Positions 24,271-32,630 of a stretch of DNA of 64,000 bases are shown here, one piece after another. The stretch covers positions 240,590 through 304,589 of the forward strand of contig NZ_VHIM01000005.1 in the NCBI RefSeq assembly GCF_006494655.1. Reading direction: 5' to 3'. The position numbers were made by a program, and so were the translations under genes. The notes beneath the pieces are model-generated. The model was given only the letters and a program-made list of their open reading frames with translations, was not told the origin of the DNA and searched no databases. Position 1 is the first letter of the stretch; each line of letters starts with the position of its first letter. The DNA comes from Arthrobacter agilis (GTDB lineage Bacteria > Actinomycetota > Actinomycetes > Actinomycetales > Micrococcaceae).

Positions 24271-25244
24271 GCCGACGCCCGCACCGCAGGAAGCGCGGCG
24301 AGGAGCACGGCGACGACCACCCGGACGAGCGCTGGATGGCCTCCTACATGGACATGGTCACCGTGCTGATGTGCATGTTCATCGTCCTGTACGCGATGTC
24401 GTCGGTGGACCAGCAGAAGTTCGAGCAGTTGCGGGCCTCGCTCGCCACGGGTTTCGGTGCGGTCGAGACGGCGACCGTCGACACCGCCGAGGGCACGGTG
24501 GTCCCGGCGGAGTTCGCCAACGCCGACGGCGAGTCCTTCACCGGAGGCGCGGCGGTGGCTGACACCGCTCCCGAGACGGAGAAGGACCAGCCCGGTACCG
24601 CCGACGTCGAAGCGCCGTCGCCGTCGCCCGAGCCGTCCGCGGGCGGTGCCGCGGAGACCACCGCGCCCACGCCGTCGCCCTCTCCCTCCGCAGGCGGAGA
24701 TGCCGCGGAGCCGACCACGGACCGCGAGCGGGCGCTCGCGGAGGTCGAGAACCTGCGCGCGCTGCAGGAGAGGATCGACGCCGGACTGCGCGAGCGCGAC
24801 CTCCAGGAGACCGTCCGCTACGTCATCGACGAGCGGGGCCTGACCATCCGGCTCGTCAGCTCGGAGACCTTCTTCCTTCCCGACAGCGCGCAGCTCACCG
24901 ACCAGACGCTCCGCGTCCTGGAGAGCGTGGGGCCCATCCTGGCGTCGATCCCCAACGAGGTGGACGTCGAGGGCAACACCGCCCGCCTGCCGGAGAGCGT
25001 GCCGCGGCCACTCGACTGGGAGCTCTCGACAGCACGCGCGGTGAACGTGGTCCGGAATCTCATCGACACCGGGGGGGTTCCCGCGCCGAGGCTCTCGGCC
25101 GTCGGGTACGGGGAGTCGCGGCCCCTCGCGGCCGGGACGAGCGAGTCCGAGCTCGAGCTGAACCGCCGCGTGGACATCGTGGTGCACTCGGGTGAACCCG
25201 AGAGCGTACGTGCCCTGATCCCCGAGATCGCCGGCGGGAAGTAA
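24267..25244 (+). CDS. motB: Flagellar stator protein MotB
   Basis: A 325-residue MotB: a basic N terminus, one membrane helix with the proton-carrying Asp29 in MASYMDMVTVL, a Pro/Ser/Glu-rich linker (about 90-150), and a C-terminal OmpA-like peptidoglycan-binding domain (NTARLPESVPRPLDWELSTA, GYGESRPLA, NRRVDIVV). Asp29 and the binding domain are intact, so a proton-type stator is expected. GTG 24267 overlaps motA by four bases. Confidence 0.95.
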   Translation: MSRRPHRRKRGEEHGDDHPDERWMASYMDMVTVLMCMFIVLYAMSSVDQQKFEQLRASLATGFGAVETATVDTAEGTVVPAEFANADGESFTGGAAVADTAPETEKDQPGTADVEAPSPSPEPSAGGAAETTAPTPSPSPSAGGDAAEPTTDRERALAEVENLRALQERIDAGLRERDLQETVRYVIDERGLTIRLVSSETFFLPDSAQLTDQTLRVLESVGPILASIPNEVDVEGNTARLPESVPRPLDWELSTARAVNVVRNLIDTGGVPAPRLSAVGYGESRPLAAGTSESELELNRRVDIVVHSGEPESVRALIPEIAGGK

Positions 25245-25260
25245 CCGTTCCCCAGGTTCG

Positions 25261-25287
25261 CTAACGTCCACGCAGCGGCGTCCGATA
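25261..25287 (+). promoter_or_regulatory. Motility-sigma promoter of the fliM operon
   Basis: CTAACG (25261-25266), 15 bases, CCGATA (25282-25287), followed by GTT. The fliM GTG starts only 10 bases after the -10 box, so the transcript should be leaderless or nearly so. Confidence 0.75.
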
Positions 25288-25296
25288 GTTGCTGAT

Positions 25297-26196
25297 GTGA
25301 CGGTCCAGGAACAACAACTCTCTTTTGGCGTGCCCTCGGCAACGCCCAGGGCGGTGGATGTCTATGACTTCCGCCGGCCCACCACTCTCGCCCGCGAGCA
25401 TTCGCGCGTCCTCGAGCTCGCCTTCGAGACGTTCGCGCGCCAGTGGGCCACGCAGCTGACGGCGAAGGTCCGCGTGATCTCGCAGGTCACCAGCGAGCAG
25501 GTCCTCATGCAGACGTACAACGAGTACGCCGCGTCCCTGCCCCCCACGACGGCGATGGTCCTCTGCGCCATCCCCGACCACCCGAGCAAGGCCGTCATCC
25601 AGTTCCCTGCCTCTGCGGGACTGTTCTGGGTGGACTCGATGCTCGGCGGCCACGGGACCGTCCCCTCGGGGGAGCGGAAGTTCACGCAGATCGAACAGGC
25701 GCTCATCCGCCGTCTCATGGACGACGCCCTCGAGGGGCTCCACTACTCGCTCGGCTCCGTCCTGACGTACCAGCTCGGGATCGACTCCATCCAGTACAAC
25801 TCGCAGTTCGCCCAGGCCGCGTCGACCACCGAGCTGATGATCGTCGGCACCTTCGAGATCCGCGTGGGTGAGCGGTCCTGCCCCGCGACGGTCGCCATCC
25901 CCGCGCAGCTCGGCGACGCGAACCCCACGGCCACGGGCGACGACGCGCGCGAGTTGATCGAGCAGCAGGTGGCCCATGTACCCGTTGACGTCGCCGTGCA
26001 GCTGACAGCGCTGCCGGTGCTGCCAGGGCGCATCCTCGACCTCGCCGTCGGGGACGTCCTGAAGCTGCCGCACCCGCAGCACCGGCCCTTCGAGCTCGCC
26101 ATCAACGGACAGCGGCTCGGCGAGGCGGCCCTGGGCCAGAACGGCTCCCGCCTCGCCTGCGTAGTAGTGACCACCGAGGAGAACCCCGCACCATGA
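25297..26196 (+). CDS. fliM: Flagellar motor switch protein FliM (short N terminus)
   Basis: A 299-residue FliM. The core begins with VYDFRRPTTLAREHSRVLEL, has the middle CheC-like domain (GSVLTYQLGIDSIQYNSQF) and a C-terminal SpoA domain (RILDLAVGDVLKLP). The usual N-terminal CheY-binding peptide (LSQxEIDALL) is not visible; only about 22 residues precede the core. The GTG start sits at the predicted transcription start, with no room for a ribosome site. No alternative upstream start is possible without passing through the promoter. It overlaps fliN by four bases. Confidence 0.92.
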   Translation: MTVQEQQLSFGVPSATPRAVDVYDFRRPTTLAREHSRVLELAFETFARQWATQLTAKVRVISQVTSEQVLMQTYNEYAASLPPTTAMVLCAIPDHPSKAVIQFPASAGLFWVDSMLGGHGTVPSGERKFTQIEQALIRRLMDDALEGLHYSLGSVLTYQLGIDSIQYNSQFAQAASTTELMIVGTFEIRVGERSCPATVAIPAQLGDANPTATGDDARELIEQQVAHVPVDVAVQLTALPVLPGRILDLAVGDVLKLPHPQHRPFELAINGQRLGEAALGQNGSRLACVVVTTEENPAP

Positions 26197-26897
26197 ACAC
26201 CACCACCGCCGAACACCAGGCTGCAGCGTCCCTCGCGGCCCGGCTCCCGCTTCCCGGCCCCCTGACGGCCGAGCCCTGCAACGCCGCAGAAGTGCCCTCG
26301 GGCGGCGCATCAGCCGCCATCGTCGCATCCTTCGTGGGGGCGTCCTCCGCGGACCTCGCCGTGGTGCTCGTCGACGGGCAGCCGCTCGCCGCCGCCGCCG
26401 GCACGTCCTCACCGCTCGTCTCCCCGGCGGACGTCCTCGTCCCCGCGCTGGACGCCGCGTCGGCCGCGCTGGGCGACGGCGTCCTCGGCGTACCCGCGGT
26501 GCAGGACGCCCTGCCCCTCTTTCGCGACGCCGAGACGTCGGTGTTTCGCCTGACCGGGCCCACCGGCGTCGTCGGCTGGTTCGCCCTCCGCCTCCGCGGC
26601 GCCCGTCCCGGGGCGGCACCACGCCGGTCCGCCGCCTCCGCGGGAGCCGCGAACCTCGGCCGCATCAGCAACGTCGAGATGGCGATGACCGTGGAGATCG
26701 GGCGCACCCGCATGTCCGTCCGCGATGTGCTCGACCTCGAGCCCGGTGCCGTCATCGAACTCGACCGCTCGGCCGGCGCACCCGCCGACGTGCTGCTCAA
26801 CGGCCGCCTGGTCGCGCACGGCGAGGTCGTTGTCGTCGACCAGGACTACGCGGTCCGCATCACGCAGATCCTCGACGTCTCCGACGGCGCCGTCTAG
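26193..26897 (+). CDS. fliN: Flagellar motor switch protein FliN with N-terminal extension
   Basis: A 234-residue protein. The last 80 residues are a standard FliN/SpoA domain (VEMAMTVEIGRTRMSVRDVL, GAVIELDRSAGAPADVLLNG, VRITQILD). About 150 residues precede it, with a CheC-like pattern (AAIVASFVGASSADLAVVL), as in long FliY-type switch proteins. No CheY-P phosphatase motif could be assigned with confidence. FliN forms the lower C ring and binds FliH. It overlaps fliM by four and fliO by one base. Confidence 0.92.
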   Translation: MNTTTAEHQAAASLAARLPLPGPLTAEPCNAAEVPSGGASAAIVASFVGASSADLAVVLVDGQPLAAAAGTSSPLVSPADVLVPALDAASAALGDGVLGVPAVQDALPLFRDAETSVFRLTGPTGVVGWFALRLRGARPGAAPRRSAASAGAANLGRISNVEMAMTVEIGRTRMSVRDVLDLEPGAVIELDRSAGAPADVLLNGRLVAHGEVVVVDQDYAVRITQILDVSDGAV

Positions 26898-27517
26898 TGG
26901 ACGTCGTGGTCCTCGCGCTGAGGGTGCTGCTGTCCCTCGGCGTGGTGCTCGCGCTGCTCTTCGTCCTGCACCGCAAGGTGTCGAAGCTCAACGGGAACCG
27001 CGCCGGCGCCGGGCTCGTGTCCGTCGTGGCCCGGCAGGGCATCGGCGCCAAGGCGTCGGTCGTCGTGCTCGACGCCGAGGGCACCCGCTTCTACCTCGGC
27101 GTCACGGAGCAGTCGGTATCCGTGCTCCACTCCTCGGCAGCGCCCCGCGCACTGCAGGCGGTTCCCGTGACCGGTGACAGCGATCCGGCGGCCCACCCGA
27201 ACCCGGCCACGGCCACCCTGGGTGCGGGGTCGACGGCGGATCCCGCCGATGCGCGTTTCGCGGCGTCCCTGCGACTCGCTGCGGCGTCCGCCCCGCTGGG
27301 CACCCCCGCGGCACCGGTACCGGTACCCTCCGTCCCCGTCCCGTCGGGCGCCCCCACGACCCGCCGGGCCGCGCGTGCAGCGCAGACCGCGGAGGTCCCG
27401 CAGGCGGCACGGCCCGCGCCCCCCGCGTCGGGTGTCCCACCCCTGCAGGGGTCCATCCTGTCGCCGACCACCTGGAAGCAGACCGCTGCGTTCCTCCGCC
27501 AGGGACGGGCGGGGTGA
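26897..27517 (+). CDS. fliO: Flagellar export apparatus protein FliO
   Basis: A 206-residue FliO-like protein: one N-terminal membrane helix (ALRVLLSLGVVLALLFVL), then the FliO beta domain (LVSVVARQGIGAKASVVVLD), then a long Pro/Ala-rich tail. FliO helps assemble the FliP ring. Its place before fliP-fliQ-fliR fits the standard order. GTG 26897 overlaps the fliN stop; fliP overlaps its end. Confidence 0.85.
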   Translation: MDVVVLALRVLLSLGVVLALLFVLHRKVSKLNGNRAGAGLVSVVARQGIGAKASVVVLDAEGTRFYLGVTEQSVSVLHSSAAPRALQAVPVTGDSDPAAHPNPATATLGAGSTADPADARFAASLRLAAASAPLGTPAAPVPVPSVPVPSGAPTTRRAARAAQTAEVPQAARPAPPASGVPPLQGSILSPTTWKQTAAFLRQGRAG

Positions 27518-28437
27518 CGACGGCCGTCCTGCCGTCACGGTGCCTGGCCGGTACCCTCGTGCCCGCCCGCACCGTCCGGGCGGCTGCTCCTGCACGTCCG
27601 CTCGTCGCGCGGGCGCTCGCCGTCACGGCCGCGATCCTGCTCGCAGTGGTCGTGATCCTCCTCGGCGCCTCCGCCGGTCATGCCGGTGAGCTGGACCCCG
27701 CCATCCCCGAGCCCGTCCAGCCGACCACCCCGGTGGACCCCACGGCCCCCGACGCGCCGGGGAGCGACGACGGCCTGTCGGTCGAGATCAACGGCGTCAA
27801 CGGTCAACCGAGCACCGCCGTCCTGACCCTCGTCGGCATCACCCTGCTGTCCGTGGCGCCGGCCCTACTGCTGATGATGACGTCCTTCACCAAGATCTTC
27901 GTGGTGCTCGCGATGACCCGCAACGCCCTCTCGCTGCCGTCCATCCCGCCGAACCAGGTGCTGGCCGGCCTGGCCCTGTTCCTGTCGCTGTTCATCATGG
28001 CGCCGGTGCTGACCGAGATCAACACCCTCGCCGTGCAGCCCTACCTCGACGGTGCGACGACGTTCACCGAGGCCCTGCAGGACGGCGCGGCCCCGCTGCA
28101 GACCTTCATGCTCGCCCACACGCGGGAGGAGGACCTGGCGCTCATGACACGCGCCGCCGGGCAGCCGAACCCCCAGGACGCCGCGAGCGTGCCGCTGACC
28201 ACCCTGATCCCCGCGTTCATGATCTCCGAGCTGCGGGCCGCGTTCATCATCGGCTTCGTGATCTTCGTGCCGTTCCTCGTGATCGACCTCGTGGTCTCCG
28301 CGGCGCTCATGTCCATGGGCATGATGATGCTCCCGCCCGTCATGATCTCGCTGCCGTTCAAGATCCTGCTGTTCGTCCTCGTGGACGGCTGGGGCCTGAT
28401 CATCACGGCGCTCATCAACAGCTACCAGGGCGGTTGA
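27514..28437 (+). CDS. fliP: Flagellar export gate protein FliP
   Basis: A 307-residue FliP with an N-terminal hydrophobic signal-like segment (about 30-52) and the conserved core: LLMMTSFTKIFVVLAMTRNA, NQVLAGLALFLSLFIMAP, LIPAFMISELRAAFIIGF and SMGMMMLPPVMISLPFKI. FliP5-FliQ4-FliR1 form the helical export gate. GTG 27514 overlaps fliO. The N-terminal extension of about 70 residues before the core is longer than in enterics. Confidence 0.96.
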   Translation: MTTAVLPSRCLAGTLVPARTVRAAAPARPLVARALAVTAAILLAVVVILLGASAGHAGELDPAIPEPVQPTTPVDPTAPDAPGSDDGLSVEINGVNGQPSTAVLTLVGITLLSVAPALLLMMTSFTKIFVVLAMTRNALSLPSIPPNQVLAGLALFLSLFIMAPVLTEINTLAVQPYLDGATTFTEALQDGAAPLQTFMLAHTREEDLALMTRAAGQPNPQDAASVPLTTLIPAFMISELRAAFIIGFVIFVPFLVIDLVVSAALMSMGMMMLPPVMISLPFKILLFVLVDGWGLIITALINSYQGG

Positions 28438-28438
28438 C

Positions 28439-28714
28439 GTGAACACCAATGCCGTCCTCGACATCGGACTCGCCGGGATCTGGGCCGCTGCCAAGCTGTC
28501 CGCACCCATCCTGCTGACCGCCCTCGTGGTGGGCTTCGCCATCTCGCTGCTGCAGTCCATCACGCAGATCCAGGAGGTCACGCTCTCCTTCGTGCCGAAG
28601 GCGACCGCCGTCTGCCTCGCCCTGCTGATCTGCGGGCACTGGATGATCGCCGAGATGATCTCGTTCACGCACGAGATGTTCGAGCGCATCCCCGGGCTCC
28701 TGAGCGGCGGCTGA
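28439..28714 (+). CDS. fliQ: Flagellar export gate protein FliQ
   Basis: A 91-residue protein with two membrane helices (KLSAPILLTALVVGFAISLL and ATAVCLALLICGHWMIAEM) and the family segment QSITQIQEVTLSFVPK between them. It is part of the export gate with FliP and FliR. GTG 28439 follows the fliP stop by one base. Confidence 0.95.
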   Translation: MNTNAVLDIGLAGIWAAAKLSAPILLTALVVGFAISLLQSITQIQEVTLSFVPKATAVCLALLICGHWMIAEMISFTHEMFERIPGLLSGG

Positions 28715-28715
28715 G

Positions 28716-29474
28716 ATGGAGATCGAACTGGACCAGGCCCGGATCGAGGCCACCATGCTCGCCGGGGTACGCATCGTCGCGTTCCTCGTGATCGCCCCGC
28801 CCTTCTCCTACAAGGGCATCCCGGCGCGCGTCAAGGCGATGCTCGCCATCGGCCTTGCCCTCGCGGTGTCCCCCCAGGTCACCGACGCGTACGAGACCGG
28901 CGGCACCGGGCAGTACATCGGCGCCCTGGTCCTGGAACTCGTGGTCGGGGCGGCCCTGGGCTTCCTCGTGCTGGTCGTCTTCTCCGCCATCCAGTCCGCG
29001 GGCAGCCTGATCGACCTCTTCGGCGGCTTCTCCCTGGCCCAGGGCTTCGACCCGCAGTCCATGGTCAACGGCGCCCAGTTCACGCGCCTGTTCCAGCTCA
29101 CCGCGCTCACGCTGCTCTTCGCCTCCGACGGCTACCAGCTCATCATCGGCGGTCTCATCCGTACCTTCAGCGCCCTGCCCCTCGGCGGCGGGCTGGATCT
29201 CGCGGAACCCGCCGAAGCGCTGACCAACGCCGTCACCGGGCTCTTCCTCGCCGCCGTACAGATCGCCGGCCCCCTGATCGTGGTGCTGTTCCTGGCCGAC
29301 GTAGGGCTCGGGCTCCTCACGCGCGTGGCGCCCGCCCTGAACGCCTTCGCACTCGGCTTCCCGCTGAAGATCTTCATCACGCTCAGCCTCGGCAGCGTGG
29401 TGTTCATCGCACTGCCGCGCGTGGTGTCCACCCTTGCCGACAAGGCTGCCGGCCTGCTGATGGGGGTGGGCTGA
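28716..29474 (+). CDS. fliR: Flagellar export gate protein FliR
   Basis: A 252-residue integral membrane protein with about six helices and FliR motifs (MLAGVRIVAFLVIAPPFSYK, GLLTRVAPALNAFALGFPLK). It closes the FliP/FliQ gate and contacts FlhB. ATG 28716 starts one base after fliQ; flhB starts one base after its end. Confidence 0.95.
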   Translation: MEIELDQARIEATMLAGVRIVAFLVIAPPFSYKGIPARVKAMLAIGLALAVSPQVTDAYETGGTGQYIGALVLELVVGAALGFLVLVVFSAIQSAGSLIDLFGGFSLAQGFDPQSMVNGAQFTRLFQLTALTLLFASDGYQLIIGGLIRTFSALPLGGGLDLAEPAEALTNAVTGLFLAAVQIAGPLIVVLFLADVGLGLLTRVAPALNAFALGFPLKIFITLSLGSVVFIALPRVVSTLADKAAGLLMGVG

Positions 29475-29475
29475 C

Positions 29476-30576
29476 ATGGCGGACGATTCCGGCGAGAAGA
29501 CCGAACAAGCCACCGACAAACGGATGAAGGACGTCCGGTCCAAGGGCCAGCTGTCCAAGTCCGAGGACTTCACGGCCTGGATCGGAGTGGGAGCGGCGGC
29601 GCTCATGCTGCCGTCCGTCATCTCACGCGCGGCCGACGCCGCCACCGAGCAGCTCGCCCGCGTGGCAGACACCATCGCGAGCCCGGACCCCGACACGGCC
29701 CTGGACGCGCTCGCCGACGGCGGCACCTCCCTCGGGGTCATCCTGGGGCCCTTCCTGGGCATCCTGCTCGTGGCGGTGCTCGGCACCGCCGCCGTGCAGG
29801 GCGGCATCCACCCCAAGAAGTTCAAGGGCAAGTTCGAGCAGTTCAACGTGGTGAACGGGCTCAAGCGGATCCTCGGCGGGCAGGCGCTGTGGCAGGGAGC
29901 CAAGGCGCTCCTGAAGACGGCCGTGGTCGCCCTCGTGCTCATCGTCGTCGTGCGGAATCTCATGCCCCTGCTGATGGCGGCCGGCGGTCTCTCGGTCGCC
30001 TCGCTCCTGAACACCGCCGGCGACGGCACGGCCGCCCTGCTGCAGGCCGCTGTCGTCGCGGGGCTCGCCCTCGCGGCAGTGGACGTCCTCGTGGTCATGC
30101 GTCGCAACCGGAAGAAGACACGCATGACCAAGAAGGAGGTCAAGGACGAGAACAAGAGCTCGGAAGGCGACCCCCTGATCAAGGCGCAGCGGCGCTCCCG
30201 CCAGCTCGCGATGAGCCGGAACCGCATGATCGCGGCCGTCAGCGGCTCCGACGTCGTCCTCGTCAACCCCACGCACGTCGCGGTGGCCCTGAAGTACGAG
30301 CCGGGCCGCTCCGCTCCCCGCGTGGTGGCCAAGGGCGCCGGCGTCATCGCCGCCCGGATCCGCGAGGAGGCGGAGAAGAAGCACGTCCCGATGGTCTCCG
30401 ACATCCCGCTGGCCCGGGCGCTGCACGCAGCGTGCGAGCTCGGCGAGGAGATCCCGTTCGAGAACTACGACCAGGTGGCCCGCATCCTGGCGTTCGTCAT
30501 GTCCCTCAGGACCCGGGGGGCGGCCCGCGGCCTGCACACCCTCCCGGTCCGACCCGCAGCAGCCGGAGGCTTCTAG
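29476..30576 (+). CDS. flhB: Flagellar export switch protein FlhB
   Basis: A 366-residue FlhB with four membrane helices and a cytoplasmic domain bearing the self-cleavage motif NPTH (in DVVLVNPTHVAVAL). The start GEKTEQATDKRMKDVRSKGQ is typical. FlhB changes export from rod/hook to filament substrates when FliK signals hook completion. All key parts are intact, although its partner FliK is split in this sequence. Confidence 0.97.
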   Translation: MADDSGEKTEQATDKRMKDVRSKGQLSKSEDFTAWIGVGAAALMLPSVISRAADAATEQLARVADTIASPDPDTALDALADGGTSLGVILGPFLGILLVAVLGTAAVQGGIHPKKFKGKFEQFNVVNGLKRILGGQALWQGAKALLKTAVVALVLIVVVRNLMPLLMAAGGLSVASLLNTAGDGTAALLQAAVVAGLALAAVDVLVVMRRNRKKTRMTKKEVKDENKSSEGDPLIKAQRRSRQLAMSRNRMIAAVSGSDVVLVNPTHVAVALKYEPGRSAPRVVAKGAGVIAARIREEAEKKHVPMVSDIPLARALHAACELGEEIPFENYDQVARILAFVMSLRTRGAARGLHTLPVRPAAAGGF

Positions 30577-30579
30577 ACC

Positions 30580-32630
30580 ATGCGCTCATCCCTTCCGAAA
30601 TTCATGGTCCCCATCGGTGTGGTGGGTATCCTCCTGCTGCTCGTGGTGCCCGTGCCCCCGGTGCTGCTGGACACCCTGATCATCGTCAACATCCTGCTCG
30701 CACTCGTGATCCTGCTGAACACCATGTTCATCCGGAAGCCGCTGGACTTCTCGGTGTTCCCCTCCCTGCTGCTGGTCGCCACGCTGTTCCGCCTGGGCCT
30801 CAACGTGGCCTCCACGCGCCTCGTGCTCGGCCAGGGCTTCGCCGGGGAGGTCATCGCGGCGTTCGGGCAGGTGACGGTGGGCGGCTCGATCATCATCGGC
30901 GCCGTGGTGTTCCTGATCCTCGTGGTCATCCAGTTCGTGGTGGTCACCAAGGGTGCCGAGCGCGTCGCCGAGGTGGGTGCCCGCTTCACCCTCGACGCCA
31001 TGCCCGGCAAGCAGATGGCGATCGACGCCGACCTCAATGCCGGCCTGATCACCGACACCCAGGCCCGCGAGCGCCGCGCCGAGGTCTCGGCCGAGGCGGA
31101 CTTCTACGGGGCGATGGATGGCGCGTCCAAGTTCGTGAAGGGTGATGCGATCGCCGGCATCATCATCATCATCATCAACCTCGTGGGCGGCATCGCCATC
31201 GGCATGACCCAGGGCGGTCTCGCGGTCGGGGATGCGCTCAACACCTACGGTCTGCTGACCATCGGCGACGGCCTGGTCAGCCAGATCCCGGCCCTGCTGA
31301 TGGCGGTGTCCACGGGCATGATCGTCACGCGCTCCAACGCGGAGTCGGACATGGGCTCGACGGCGGCCACGCAGCTCGGCCAGTCGCAGAACGCCCTGCG
31401 GATCGCGGGAGCCGCGGCGATCGTCATGGCCCTCATCCCCGGCATGCCGAAGCTGCCGTTCATCGTGGTGGGCGCCGGCCTGATCGTGGCCGCCCAGCGG
31501 CTCAAGCGCACAGAGGACGACGCCGCGGCCGCGGCCGCCGCGATCGAGGCGGAGGCCGCCCTCGCGCCCGCCGCCGACAGCACCGACAACCTGCTGGAGG
31601 AGATGCGGGTCCACGCCCTCGAGGTACTGCTCGCACCGGATCTCGTGGACGTGGTCACCGGCGCTCCCGACGACCTCCTCGGCCGGGTCCGCGCACTGCG
31701 ACGGAAGATCGCCCTCGAACTCGGCGTCGTCGTGCCACCCGTGCGCACCCGGGACAGCATCGATCTCCCGGCCGCCACCTACGTCATCAAGATCGCCGGT
31801 GTCGAGGCGGGCCGGGGCGAGGCCCCGCGGGGGAAGGTCCTCGCCCTCGGCGACGACCTGGCGCACCTGCCGGGTGCCGCCGTCGTCGAACCCGTGTTCG
31901 GGCTCGCGGGGAAATGGGTGCCGTCGGAACTGCGCTACAACGCGGAGCTGGCCGGGGCCACGGTGATCGACCGCGTCTCGGTCCTCGTCACGCACCTGTC
32001 CGCGATCATCACCGCGAACGCCGCACGCCTCCTCACACGGGAGGACGTCCGCGTCCTCACCGACGGCGTCCGGCAGGTCAACCCCTCCGCCGTCGAGAGC
32101 TGGTCCCGGGGCTGCTGTCCCTCGCCGAGGTGCAGCGCGTGCTCCAGGGCTTGCTGACGGAGCAGGTGCCGATCAACGACCTCGCCCGCATCTTCGAGGC
32201 CCTGACCCTTAAGGCGAAATCCTCGACCGATCCTGAGGGGCTGGTGGAGGCCGCCCGCCTGGGGCTCGGTCCCGCCGTCGCCCAGCAGTACCTCGACGGC
32301 ACGCTGCTGCGCGTCATCATGATCGACCCGCTGCTCGAACAGTCCATGCTCGAAGGCCTGCGGCCGTCGGACCAGGGGACGCAGATCCTCCTCGACCCCG
32401 CCCGGACGGAAGCCGTGCTCGGCTCGGTACGCTCCACGGTGGCCGACATCGAGTCGGCGGGGCATACAGCCGTGCTGGTGTGCGCACCCGCGCTGCGGCC
32501 GGCCCTCCGTCGACTCGTCGGGCCGCAGGCGGCGAACCTGCCGGTCCTGTCCTACCAGGAAGTCACGAGTGCCAATGTCGCCATCGAGACCATAGGAGTA
32601 GTGCGTGGCTCCGCAGCTGTTTCATCTTGA
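30580..32630 (+). pseudogene. flhA: Flagellar export protein FlhA, frameshifted
   Basis: ATG 30580 opens a frame with the FlhA membrane domain: about eight helices, FSVFPSLLLVATLFRLGLNV, and the FHIPEP-like loop from GAERVAEVGARFTLDAMPGK. Near 32097 the frame slips: VNPSAVES-WSRG instead of the family reading VEELVPGLLSL, and it stops at 32157. The rest of the C-terminal domain (LAEVQRVLQGLLTEQVPIND onward) lies in the other frame to 32630. One added G at 32097/32098 restores a protein of about 683 residues, the normal length. It is either a real loss of export function or a sequencing indel. It overlaps the next gene by 26 bases. Confidence 0.85.
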
